Assembly (NCBI GenBank): GCA_965230415.1
Contig: CBDDKZ010000005.1
Location: 4,836,001 to 4,900,000, forward strand
Reading direction: 5' to 3'
Length of the DNA: 64,000 bases
DNA from: CBDDKZ01 sp965230415
Lineage (GTDB): Bacteria; Bacteroidota; Bacteroidia; Cytophagales; JAAEPT01
In this document: in pieces, positions 42,139-52,239 of the stretch
Layout of the letters: each line of letters starts with the position of its first letter
Numbering within the stretch: position 1 is the stretch's first letter
Notes under the pieces: generated by a model
What the model was told of the DNA's origin: nothing
The model's database searches: none
The model's input: the letters and a program-made list of their open reading frames with translations, nothing else
Position numbers and translations under genes: made by a program

Positions 42139-45100
42139 ATGAGTTGTAAGCAACATTCGGTACCAACCGTAAAGATATCCACTTGCTTTATTCTTTTTAA
42201 TATTCTTTACTTCATCTTGCCGCCAGAAATTTGTGCTCAAAGCCTACGTTCTTCTGCGAATAGATCAGGTATTCCTGATCTTGATTTAATAAACATTGAT
42301 TCTACAGGTATATGTGGTCTTGGGGGAAATTCTGATCCTGCATCTGTTATACGATTCTATAAAACAGGTTCAGCGCTGCTAAGTAACTTTGATGGACTTG
42401 ATTCTTTAATTTCCGACTCAACAGATGGTAGTTGGGCGTGGAAGTGCAATGCTGATACAGCTTGCAATTCAGGTATTGCGTGCCTGGATACCGGAACCTA
42501 TGCAATAACACAACAAGTAGACGGTTTTGACGAATCGTTGCCTGCATATATATGTTTTGGTACCAACACAAATAGTATATCCCCTACTTTAGACGACAAT
42601 AGTATCGATGTAAACGATAATTTGATTTCAGGCACGAGTGCAGCAAATGCAGTGATTTCAATTACTTTCAATTCAGATTCAATTACACACCTGAATGCAG
42701 ATAATGATGGAAACTGGTCAATATCAAATGTAGATTTGGAGGTATGTGATACCCTTTCCATAAAAAGCATAGAGGAAGTGTTTTGTCCTTCAGATGCAAT
42801 AGAATTAATTGTTTCTAGTTCTTATGCTCCTCCAATCGTTAATTGTGCATTTTTAATTGATAGCACTGATCAGATTTCCGGGAGTGCTGAAGGAATTGAA
42901 GGAGATTCTGTATTTGTCTATATCATTCATGAAGACAGCATATATACAATTAACACACTTTTAGAAGCAAACAGTACATGGTCGATAAGCTTGGATTCGA
43001 ACTTATACGCAGGAGATAGTATCTACTCCAGATTTAAGGGGACCTGCGGCAGCTTTTCTGCATATTCTGACACGTGTTTGGTTATTCCACAGCTGGTTGC
43101 TCCTGTTGTCATTTGTGATTCTAATTATCAAAGTGGAGATACTTTAATTTACGGTACTCATCAAGATGACACTGTTGTGATTACTCTATTTGTAAACGGA
43201 GACAGTACTAACTCTGTGACGACAAGCACAGAACGCTGGTTAATTGAAATTGAAAACCTAGAGCTGGAAGAAGGTGATACTTTACACACAGTAGCTTACA
43301 AGCCCGGTTATATTTCAAGCCTGGCATCAAATGAGTGTATTGTTACCTGTAAACCACCACTAAATGATTTACTTATAGAATTTGAAGAAGTAATCTGTAT
43401 TAATGACTCCATTGTATTAAGTATTCAACAGAGTGAGCTTAATGCCCGTTATTCCTTATTTGATATCAAAAATATGTCTACTAATGGTACTTCAGTAAAC
43501 GGGAATGGAGGGACAATAGAGCTAAAAGAGAAGCCAGACACTAGTTCTTTGGAATACCTCATATATGTTGAGCTTATCAACTCGGAAGGTGCTTGTAATA
43601 TATACCTTGAAGATACTGTTCGAATTGATTTTCACCCAATTCCAGCCGCCGAAAATGATGCTTATGAATTCGTTCAGGATACAATCGTTGATTTGACTAT
43701 TTTGACCAATGACAATTACATTGGATCAGATACGGTTCTTTTAGCTATAATTCAGGATGTGGCTCATGGTAGCCTGGAAATCACAGATAGTAATACCTTA
43801 CATTATAATAGCCCTGATGACTATTTTGGTAATGATACAGCTCAGTATGTATTATGTCAGGGTTGCGATATATGTGATACCGCCTATATCTATTTAACAA
43901 TTACGAAACGACCAAATGTTGTCCCGGTCATTGATCTTGATGAAGAAAACAATACCACTTCTGGTAATAACTACATTGGAAGCTATATAGAAGGAACAAA
44001 CGGAAGTAAAATAAGTCAACAAGTTTTAATTGAAGACCCGGATGATTCATTGTTCAGTGCGGCTTACATTATTCTTAGCAATCCGATAGATTTTTCCGGA
44101 GAAGAATTAACCTATTCAGGTTCTAACACAAACCTTTTAAGCAACCCGACATCAGACACATTAGTGCTATCGGGTACTTTTAATCACCAGACCCTGGCTG
44201 GAATTTTAGATAGCATTACATATATAAACCACCTGGACACCCCTACTGCAGTTACCCGGAACATAGCTGTAGTCGCTTTTGACGGTGAAGACTATAATGA
44301 TACGGCTTATGCCCAACTGGAGATAATTCCACAAAATGATCGACCAAATGCTCAAAATGATCTTTTAGAGCTTATGGAAGATTTCGATTCGGTGATTGTT
44401 GATGTTATAAATAATGACTTTGATATAGATAGTGATCTGGACAGCAATATAACTATCATATATGGGCCAGTTTTGACAGGGAGTAGCATAGAACTCATTT
44501 CTGCGGGATTTATATATCGTTTAAATGATAACATTTACGGTGTGGATAGTTTGTTTTATGAATTATGTGATACCGACGGTGCCTGTGACACTGCACTAGC
44601 TATCATTAATGTAGCTCCGGTTGTTGATATACCTATAACCCAAACGGATAAAATTACCATTGCGGAAGATAGCACAGGGCTTTTAATTCAGCCGCTCCTC
44701 AATGATATTGATTACGATAATGATTTAGATTCTTCAAGTTTACAGGTATTACAGTCAACGGTCAATGCGAATGGCGGTACGCTCACGCAAAATACAATTA
44801 CATTTAGCTATAGTCCGGCGTCAAATTTTAACGGCGTAGACACAATCGTGTATGAAATCTGTGATCTTACAAATAACTGTGTGCAAGATTCCATTTTTAT
44901 TACTGTTACGGCCGTTGACGATAAGCCTATCACACAAACAGATTACTATGACTTTATCGAGGATTCGCCTCAGACTTTACTGAATGTATTAGATAACGAC
45001 ATAGACTATGATAATGATTTAGATACATCTTCTTTGTCCATCATCAATGAAACAGTAACCAGCTCTGGTGGTTTTGTGGGTGTAGGTGTTAATGGAGGGC

Positions 45101-48100
45101 TGAATTATGAGCCAGGAAGCGATTTCTTCGGAATTGATACCATCGTTTACCAAATTTGCGACCAGCAACCCTTTTGTAGCACAGATAGTGTATTTGTCAA
45201 TATCTCAGGAACGGATGATAGCCCTATCACCGAAGCCGATGACATCGTTACAGATGAAGAGATTATTGAACTGAGTATTGATGTATTGGGCAACGATTAT
45301 GATCCCGATAATGACCTCGATACATCAAGTCTAAGAGTAGTATATTCTACTGTAGAAAACAATGACGGAATTATAGCTGTTACTGACGGCATGTTGGTAT
45401 ATACAGCGGGTCTGCATTTTTATGGAACTGATACGCTTGTATATGAGATTTGTGACCAACAACCCGTTTGCGCACGTGATACTTTAATTATTACCGTTAA
45501 TAATATTGAAGACGCTCCAATTACACTCAAAGATACTGTAACCTTAAAGCAGGGAAGTCAGGCAACGGTAGACGTACTTTTGAACGATTTCGATCCGGAT
45601 CAAAATATAGACCCAGGTTCACTTTCAATTATACGGTCAGACGCCGATGCATCCGTACCGAATATCTCCAGCAACAATATAGATCTAGACTACAGCGATT
45701 TACCTACGTTTATAGGAAGTAATTATTTAATTTACGAAATATGTGACCTGCTTAATAATTGCAGTCAGGATTCGTTGTTGATAAATGTAATTGCAGGTGC
45801 AGATCCTGTGACAACAAATGATATTTTGCAAATTGACGAAGACGCCTCCCCTGCTTTGATTAATGTTGCAAATAATGATACCGACCCTGATGGAAACCTG
45901 GATCCTGAAAGCGTTTCAATAATAGACGGTCCGTTTCTTGCGTCGAACAGTGTACAAGTACAAAATGATGGTAGTCTCCTGTTTTCACCGGGCCTAAACG
46001 TTTTTGGTGTCGACAGCATCATCTATCAGATTTGTGACCAGACGGCGCGTTGTTCTCAAGGGAGCTTACTTATTGAAATCAACGAAATAAATGACCAACC
46101 CGTAGCAGGCGATGATCAGGCGGCTACAGATCCGGGTATGGAAATAATCGTTAATGTGCTGGCTAATGATCTCGACCCTGATTTGGAGGAATTGTCTATT
46201 GCTATTTTGGAGAATCCAAACCTTGGTGTTGCCGAAATTACCACCGACGAGCGTATACGCTTTACTCCTAATCCTGGTGTACTAAATGGAACCGATAGTT
46301 TGGTTTACATCGTTTGTGATCTGAGAAACGCCTGTGATACTGCCAAACTCAAAATAAGCATACCTAATTCGCAACTTCCTCCCAATGCTTCAAACGACAA
46401 TTTCAATGGTAATGAGGATGATGACATAAACCTTGATGTACTCGCTAATGATGTGGACCCGAATCAGGACGTACTCCATTTATCTTCGATTATAACAAGG
46501 CCATTAAATGGTCAGGCACAAATTTCAGGAAATATAATTACCTATTCACCTAACGATAATTACTTTGGTACGGATTCATTACGCTATGAAGTCTGTGATG
46601 GCGGCAACTTATGTTCTTCGGCCTGGGCCATTATCAATATTGCTTCCGTGGCAGATTATCCGGTGACTGCCAGTGATTATATTACTTTGACTCAAGGTGG
46701 TGACTCTTCAATCGATGTAAGAATAAATGACATTGATGTAGATAATGATCTTAATATGCGTTCCGTAAGAATAATTACGGAACCCTTGACGGCGGGTGCC
46801 TTGGCCAACCTTAATAACAACTATTTAATTCAGGTTGATTTTACCGGCGCTCCCCTGTTTACCGGAGAAGACTTCTTGACTTATGAAATCTGTGACCTTG
46901 CCGGCAACTGTAGCTCTGACACACTATTTATTACGATTGAAGACGGTACCGGACCTATTACTAATCCGGACTTTGTATCGTTTTTGGAAGATGAGATTCC
47001 AATATTAATAGAACCATTAACTAATGATTCGGATATTAATAATAACCTTGATGCACAAAGTCTTAAAATAATAAATACATCCTCATTAAGCGGCGCTGAA
47101 TTCTCAATTGGTACAAACGGAACAATTCTTTATACCACCGAAGAACACGTTTTCGGTTACGATACACTCGTTTACCAAATATGTGACTTTACTCAGATCT
47201 GTAGCCAGGACAGTATCTTTATCGATATCTCTAATGTCGCAGATGCACCCCTACCATCAAGCGATAATATAGATGTGCTTCAAGGTGATATAGAGACGGT
47301 CAACGTATTGTCGAATGACATAGATCCTGACGAGGATTTGGATGTGAGTAGTCTTCGAATTCTTTTAAGCCCCACATCAGGAGCAGCGGGCGAAATATCG
47401 GATGATTTTAACATTATCCTGGATTATTCATCAAATATAAGTTTTACCGGTAAAGACACGCTGGTATATGAAATATGCGACTTGACCTCCCTTTGTTCCT
47501 CAGATACACTCTTTATTAACGTATTGTCGGGTAAGGCTCCAATCACACAGACAGACAGTGTGAGTATGTTGGAAGATGGTGGAGAACTGGTAGTAGACGT
47601 ACTCGAAAACGATTACGATCCCGAAGATAATCTTAACCGAAGTTCTTTAAAAATAATGAGCGGGCCAAATGACGTATTAAATGAAGCAGAAATAAACGAA
47701 GATGGTTTTATTATTTTCAAACCACGAAGAGATTACCACGGCGAAGAACTTTTGGTATATCAAATTTGTGACTCCACTCAATTATGTAGCTTTGAACGAG
47801 TAAGCATTACGGTACTATCGGTAAATGACCTGCCAATAGCAGTTGAGGACAGTGCACAAATAGTGGAAGATGCCGTGAATCAGGAAATAAATGTACTTGT
47901 AAATGATTCTGATGTAGATGGAGATATTGACGCCTCTTCCATTTCAATTACTGAAGGACCCGCCGTTCCGGGTGCTATCGCCATAATCAACGCAGCCCAT
48001 AACGTAGCATACTCCCCTGCTCTTAATTATTTTGGTTTCGACTCATTGACATACGAAATATGCGATGATGAAGGAGGTTGTGTTACAGGGAAGTTATACC

Positions 48101-51100
48101 TGGAAATTGTGGCTGTTAACGACCCACCTCTGATCACCGGACTGATTTCAGATAGTCTGTTTTTGAACCTTCCGGAGGACTCATTAATTCACATATCTTT
48201 TAATGTTTCGGACGTGGATAATGATCAGGTTGATATCATTAATGTCTTAAATGTTGCACAACTAGGAGTAATTAGCGGGCTATCGGACGCAGATACAACG
48301 ATTCGTTATACGGCACGGCCAAATGCCAATGGTATAGAAAATATAACGCTGCTCGTTTGCGATAATGGAAGCCCGATTTTATGTGATACGGCATTTGTAA
48401 ACATTCAAATCGATAACGTAAATGATAAACCTTTTGCTATTGATGATGTCAGTACTACTGACCCTGGAGAAGATGTCATTATTAGTGTGTTGTTTAATGA
48501 TACCGATCTGGATGAAGATACTTTGAGTATTTCAATACTGGACTCCACGAAATATGGATCGGTATTGATTACATCAGAACAGGAAATAATTTATACCCCT
48601 GCTCCGGGTTTTATCAACGGTACAGATACACTGAGGTATGAAGCTTGTGACCCGGGAGGATTGTGCGATGTCGCATTTGCCTATATCATAGTACCTTCCC
48701 GACCACTGCCACCAATTACACAAAATGACTATGTACAACTGAGAGAAGATCAAACCGGTCAATTCGATGTGCTTAAGAATGACCTTGATCCAAATGGCGA
48801 TTATTTTACGCTAAGTGAAATAGGAGTTGATGCATTACACGGTACAACGACTATAAACAATGATTCAATTAGTTATATACCGGATACCGATTATTTTGGT
48901 GAAGACTCTCTGGAATATGTCGTATGTGATGAACCTGACAACATTCAGTTACCATCACAATGTGCTAGCGCGTGGTTGGTGATTAACATATTACCTGTTA
49001 ATGATAAGCCTTTTATACCCGATGTGAATGGAGAACCCACCCGCATTATTGAAATAGCAGTTCCGGAAGATGAAACGAGTATCATTCCTTTAAACATAAT
49101 TGATGTTGATGGTGATACCGTATTTGTTAATGAATTTTATATTAATCCGGTACATGGGGCCGTATCAAAACAAACGCTAATTGACACTACAATTGAATAT
49201 ACCCCAGTACAAAATTATTTTGGAATGGACACCTTTGCTTTAAGTTATTGTGATGTTTTTGGTGCTTGTGATTCCGTTGTAGTTAATGTAGATGTGATTA
49301 ACTTAAATGATCATCCTCAGATTAAAAGAGACAGCCTGAACCGTGACACTTTGTACTTTGAAACATCTACCACTATTTCTGTTGACATTTGCCTTTCGGG
49401 AATTGATCAGGATGGTGATACAATAGATGTTACAGCTGCTGTTTTTGATCAAATTCATGGTTCAATATTCGGATTATCAGACGGAGACACTTGTATAAAC
49501 TATGAGCCAAGTACAAGCTTTACCGGAATAGAGGTTTTCAAATTAAAACTTTGTGATGAAAATAATACCTGCGATTCAATTCACATTCATATCACGATAA
49601 GCGGTGAAAATCAAGCCCCTGAGACACCGGATTCACTTTTGCTTTCAACACTTATTAATAAACCTATTGTAGGGTGTATTCCTGCTATTGACCCAGATAG
49701 TAATAAGGTCTTTATGGGTAATTTGATCAGCAATCCTGCCAACGGCTTTCTTGAAATTTTAGACGAAGCCAATGCTTGCTTTAGCTATACCCCTGACCTT
49801 AATTTTACCGGTTCAGATGTTTTTATAGCGACCGTATGTGATGACGGTATTCCTTCTAAATGCGACACGACTATTGTGTATATCGATGTGCGTAACGATG
49901 CCGTGAACAATGCTCCTACCGCAGTCAATGACACCTTGCTTGCCTTGGAAGACAGTGTTCTAATAATGAACGTTATGTTAAATGACGAAGATATTGATAA
50001 CAACCCCATCTCCATAACTTCTATTATTACAACAACCAATCACGGACAACTTTTGAATACCGGTAGCAATCTCGTTTTTCTTCCTGATGAGAACTATTTC
50101 GGTGGAGATTCAGCGCAATATGTCATTTGTGATAACGGAATACCGGCCTTGTGCGATACAGCCTGGAGTTTTATTAACATTCAATCCGTTAATGACAAAC
50201 CAGTAGCCCAAGATGATGAAGGGGCTACTATCATAAACCAGAGTGTGGCCATAGCGATTATGGATAATGATTACGATATTGACGATGCTAATCTCCAGGC
50301 CATTGTATTAAATACAAATTCTAATGGCAGTTATTCACTAGATAATAATAATATATTGACTTATACTCCTGCACTCGATTTTACCGGACTGGATACGCTT
50401 ATTTATGTCATTTGTGATGATGAAAGTGCATGTGATACAGCTAAAATCGTTATTACCGTAAGCAATGAAGTGGTTAACCTGCCCCCTATTGCTGTAAATG
50501 ATTCATTGTCTCTGAATGAAGATGAAACCTTGGTATTTGACCCACACCTCAATGATAGAGACCCCAACAATCACGATCTTACAACGTCGCGCGTAATCCA
50601 ATTGCCCGAACACGGTCGTTTACGAATATTAAACGACCGACTTAGTTACACCCCTGTCAATCATTATTACGGTCTTGATTCGGCTATCATACAAGTTTGT
50701 GACAATGGTGAGCCTGAAATGTGTGATACTTCAGTCATTTACTTCAATATAGCCCCGGTTAACGATCCGCCAACGGCTGTCCCCGACACAGTTTATGCTA
50801 TTCAGGGTGTTGAAATTCAGTGGAATATTCTGGAAAATGATTTTGACGTAGACAGCAAACATATGTATACCATAATGCACAGTGCTCCTGTATTTGGTGA
50901 TGCTTTTATAGACACAAACGGAACCCTCACCTATATCTCACCAGAGGATTATAGTGGTGAAATGGATTTTGTCTATGAGGTATGCGATAGTGTTGATTCC
51001 TGCTCGCAAGGTTGGATTCACATCATAGTAGAATTGGTACCGTTTAAAGTGTATCAGTATATTACGCCTGACAATGATGGTGAAAACGACATTCTGTTCA

Positions 51101-51339
51101 TTGATGGTATAGAACGTTATCCTAATAATGTACTCAGAATATTTAATAAATGGGGAGATTTGATCTATGAAATAGATGCTTACAGTTCGGAAGACCTGGA
51201 TAAAGCCTGGTATGGTCAGAATAACGTGAATGCGCTCTCAGGCGAGCCTATATCGGGTACTTATTATTACGTAATTGATCTGAACGATGACAAAGGCTTA
51301 ACATTTTCAGGATTTATAGAATTGAGGTTGCGGGATTAA
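42139..51339 (+). CDS. Giant SprB-like adhesin with cysteine-paired Ig/cadherin-like repeats and type B T9SS domain
   Basis: A 3066-residue surface protein. The signal peptide ends ICAQ-SLR near residue 34. The first ~520 residues hold several unrelated beta modules. Then come about 24 Big_9/cadherin-like repeats of about 95-110 residues, each with a VLxNDxDxDxD-type calcium-site-like run and ending in a strand carrying CD-x(4-11)-C (for example YEICDLTNNCVQD), so each repeat likely holds a disulfide. The last ~95 residues (VYQYITPDNDGENDILFI, VLRIFNKWGDLIYE, GTYYYVIDLND) form the type B CHU_C sorting domain. It should be exported by T9SS with SprF, encoded 2 bp downstream. An SD-like AGGAG sits only one base before the ATG. 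Confidence 0.92.
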   Translation: MSCKQHSVPTVKISTCFILFNILYFILPPEICAQSLRSSANRSGIPDLDLINIDSTGICGLGGNSDPASVIRFYKTGSALLSNFDGLDSLISDSTDGSWAWKCNADTACNSGIACLDTGTYAITQQVDGFDESLPAYICFGTNTNSISPTLDDNSIDVNDNLISGTSAANAVISITFNSDSITHLNADNDGNWSISNVDLEVCDTLSIKSIEEVFCPSDAIELIVSSSYAPPIVNCAFLIDSTDQISGSAEGIEGDSVFVYIIHEDSIYTINTLLEANSTWSISLDSNLYAGDSIYSRFKGTCGSFSAYSDTCLVIPQLVAPVVICDSNYQSGDTLIYGTHQDDTVVITLFVNGDSTNSVTTSTERWLIEIENLELEEGDTLHTVAYKPGYISSLASNECIVTCKPPLNDLLIEFEEVICINDSIVLSIQQSELNARYSLFDIKNMSTNGTSVNGNGGTIELKEKPDTSSLEYLIYVELINSEGACNIYLEDTVRIDFHPIPAAENDAYEFVQDTIVDLTILTNDNYIGSDTVLLAIIQDVAHGSLEITDSNTLHYNSPDDYFGNDTAQYVLCQGCDICDTAYIYLTITKRPNVVPVIDLDEENNTTSGNNYIGSYIEGTNGSKISQQVLIEDPDDSLFSAAYIILSNPIDFSGEELTYSGSNTNLLSNPTSDTLVLSGTFNHQTLAGILDSITYINHLDTPTAVTRNIAVVAFDGEDYNDTAYAQLEIIPQNDRPNAQNDLLELMEDFDSVIVDVINNDFDIDSDLDSNITIIYGPVLTGSSIELISAGFIYRLNDNIYGVDSLFYELCDTDGACDTALAIINVAPVVDIPITQTDKITIAEDSTGLLIQPLLNDIDYDNDLDSSSLQVLQSTVNANGGTLTQNTITFSYSPASNFNGVDTIVYEICDLTNNCVQDSIFITVTAVDDKPITQTDYYDFIEDSPQTLLNVLDNDIDYDNDLDTSSLSIINETVTSSGGFVGVGVNGGLNYEPGSDFFGIDTIVYQICDQQPFCSTDSVFVNISGTDDSPITEADDIVTDEEIIELSIDVLGNDYDPDNDLDTSSLRVVYSTVENNDGIIAVTDGMLVYTAGLHFYGTDTLVYEICDQQPVCARDTLIITVNNIEDAPITLKDTVTLKQGSQATVDVLLNDFDPDQNIDPGSLSIIRSDADASVPNISSNNIDLDYSDLPTFIGSNYLIYEICDLLNNCSQDSLLINVIAGADPVTTNDILQIDEDASPALINVANNDTDPDGNLDPESVSIIDGPFLASNSVQVQNDGSLLFSPGLNVFGVDSIIYQICDQTARCSQGSLLIEINEINDQPVAGDDQAATDPGMEIIVNVLANDLDPDLEELSIAILENPNLGVAEITTDERIRFTPNPGVLNGTDSLVYIVCDLRNACDTAKLKISIPNSQLPPNASNDNFNGNEDDDINLDVLANDVDPNQDVLHLSSIITRPLNGQAQISGNIITYSPNDNYFGTDSLRYEVCDGGNLCSSAWAIINIASVADYPVTASDYITLTQGGDSSIDVRINDIDVDNDLNMRSVRIITEPLTAGALANLNNNYLIQVDFTGAPLFTGEDFLTYEICDLAGNCSSDTLFITIEDGTGPITNPDFVSFLEDEIPILIEPLTNDSDINNNLDAQSLKIINTSSLSGAEFSIGTNGTILYTTEEHVFGYDTLVYQICDFTQICSQDSIFIDISNVADAPLPSSDNIDVLQGDIETVNVLSNDIDPDEDLDVSSLRILLSPTSGAAGEISDDFNIILDYSSNISFTGKDTLVYEICDLTSLCSSDTLFINVLSGKAPITQTDSVSMLEDGGELVVDVLENDYDPEDNLNRSSLKIMSGPNDVLNEAEINEDGFIIFKPRRDYHGEELLVYQICDSTQLCSFERVSITVLSVNDLPIAVEDSAQIVEDAVNQEINVLVNDSDVDGDIDASSISITEGPAVPGAIAIINAAHNVAYSPALNYFGFDSLTYEICDDEGGCVTGKLYLEIVAVNDPPLITGLISDSLFLNLPEDSLIHISFNVSDVDNDQVDIINVLNVAQLGVISGLSDADTTIRYTARPNANGIENITLLVCDNGSPILCDTAFVNIQIDNVNDKPFAIDDVSTTDPGEDVIISVLFNDTDLDEDTLSISILDSTKYGSVLITSEQEIIYTPAPGFINGTDTLRYEACDPGGLCDVAFAYIIVPSRPLPPITQNDYVQLREDQTGQFDVLKNDLDPNGDYFTLSEIGVDALHGTTTINNDSISYIPDTDYFGEDSLEYVVCDEPDNIQLPSQCASAWLVINILPVNDKPFIPDVNGEPTRIIEIAVPEDETSIIPLNIIDVDGDTVFVNEFYINPVHGAVSKQTLIDTTIEYTPVQNYFGMDTFALSYCDVFGACDSVVVNVDVINLNDHPQIKRDSLNRDTLYFETSTTISVDICLSGIDQDGDTIDVTAAVFDQIHGSIFGLSDGDTCINYEPSTSFTGIEVFKLKLCDENNTCDSIHIHITISGENQAPETPDSLLLSTLINKPIVGCIPAIDPDSNKVFMGNLISNPANGFLEILDEANACFSYTPDLNFTGSDVFIATVCDDGIPSKCDTTIVYIDVRNDAVNNAPTAVNDTLLALEDSVLIMNVMLNDEDIDNNPISITSIITTTNHGQLLNTGSNLVFLPDENYFGGDSAQYVICDNGIPALCDTAWSFINIQSVNDKPVAQDDEGATIINQSVAIAIMDNDYDIDDANLQAIVLNTNSNGSYSLDNNNILTYTPALDFTGLDTLIYVICDDESACDTAKIVITVSNEVVNLPPIAVNDSLSLNEDETLVFDPHLNDRDPNNHDLTTSRVIQLPEHGRLRILNDRLSYTPVNHYYGLDSAIIQVCDNGEPEMCDTSVIYFNIAPVNDPPTAVPDTVYAIQGVEIQWNILENDFDVDSKHMYTIMHSAPVFGDAFIDTNGTLTYISPEDYSGEMDFVYEVCDSVDSCSQGWIHIIVELVPFKVYQYITPDNDGENDILFIDGIERYPNNVLRIFNKWGDLIYEIDAYSSEDLDKAWYGQNNVNALSGEPISGTYYYVIDLNDDKGLTFSGFIELRLRD
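43645..51040 (+). repeat. Array of about 24 diverged protein-coding repeats
   Basis: In-frame repeats of roughly 290-330 bp inside the adhesin gene. Each encodes a Gly/Asp-rich calcium-site-like loop and a C-terminal strand with a CD-x(4-11)-C pair. Copies have diverged at the DNA level, so they are not prone to obvious slippage. Copy number is counted by eye from the cysteine motif. Confidence 0.7.
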
Positions 51340-51341
51340 TT

Positions 51342-52238
51342 ATGAAAAGATTAGTATACATATCGTGCTTATTTTTAACACTAGCAGCCAATGCACAGAG
51401 AACTTCCTATTTCTCTCAATACATGTTTAATGGTTTAGCCATTAATCCGGCGTATGCCGGCAGCCATGATGCCTGGAGCATCACATCCTTAAGTAGGATG
51501 CAGTGGTTAAACATTGAAGGCGCTCCCTTTATTCAAAGTATAAGCGCTCATAGCCCCTTAAAGTTGGAACGCACCGCCCTTGGGATTCAAGCCAATGCGG
51601 AATCAATTGGTGCAACCAACAATTTGAATTTACTAGGGTCCTTTGCTTATTGGATACCAACAAACAAAGGACGTTTAGCCTTTGGTCTGCAGGGGGGATT
51701 GTCCTATTTCAAAATCAATTATAGTGATTTAGCTATTAAACACACTCCGACCGATTTATCCAATGTCCAAAAAATTGATCCCAATCTTGGTTTCGGCTTC
51801 TACTATTATACCGACCGGTTTTATTTGGGAATTGCTTCTCCGGAATTATTATCACCTTCTTTTTACAATGACAAGATCGCATTCGCTGCCCCACTACCCC
51901 ACCTTTTTGTTACCAGTGGCTACCTTTTTCCAATCAGTGCCAATTGGAAGCTCAAACCTAATGTGCTTCTAAAAACGGTGAGTGGAACAGAATTGACTTA
52001 TGACCTTAATATGAATTTCCTTTTTGTGGAACGTTTATGGTTGGGTGCCTCATGGAGTTCCTCCCAATCTGTAACTTTATTGGTTCAGGGCCTTGTGTTA
52101 CCTCAATTACAAATCGGATATGCCTTTGAACTGCCATACAACGCACTAATGTCTCAAAATTACGGATCGCATGAATTAATGATAAACTACACATTGAAGT
52201 ACAAACAAAGTAAAATGTTATCGCCGCGTTATTTCTAA
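51342..52238 (+). CDS. PorP/SprF-family outer-membrane protein
   Basis: A 298-residue protein. The signal peptide ends ANAQ-RTS. FSQYMFNGLAINPAYAGSHD near residues 24-43 is the family's diagnostic N-terminus, and the rest is amphipathic strands of a beta-barrel up to KYKQSKMLSPRYF. In gliding bacteria SprF is needed to export or anchor type B sorting adhesins such as SprB. The gene starts 2 bp after the adhesin stop, the same order as sprB-sprF, so it should serve this adhesin. Confidence 0.9.
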   Translation: MKRLVYISCLFLTLAANAQRTSYFSQYMFNGLAINPAYAGSHDAWSITSLSRMQWLNIEGAPFIQSISAHSPLKLERTALGIQANAESIGATNNLNLLGSFAYWIPTNKGRLAFGLQGGLSYFKINYSDLAIKHTPTDLSNVQKIDPNLGFGFYYYTDRFYLGIASPELLSPSFYNDKIAFAAPLPHLFVTSGYLFPISANWKLKPNVLLKTVSGTELTYDLNMNFLFVERLWLGASWSSSQSVTLLVQGLVLPQLQIGYAFELPYNALMSQNYGSHELMINYTLKYKQSKMLSPRYF

Positions 52239-52239
52239 T

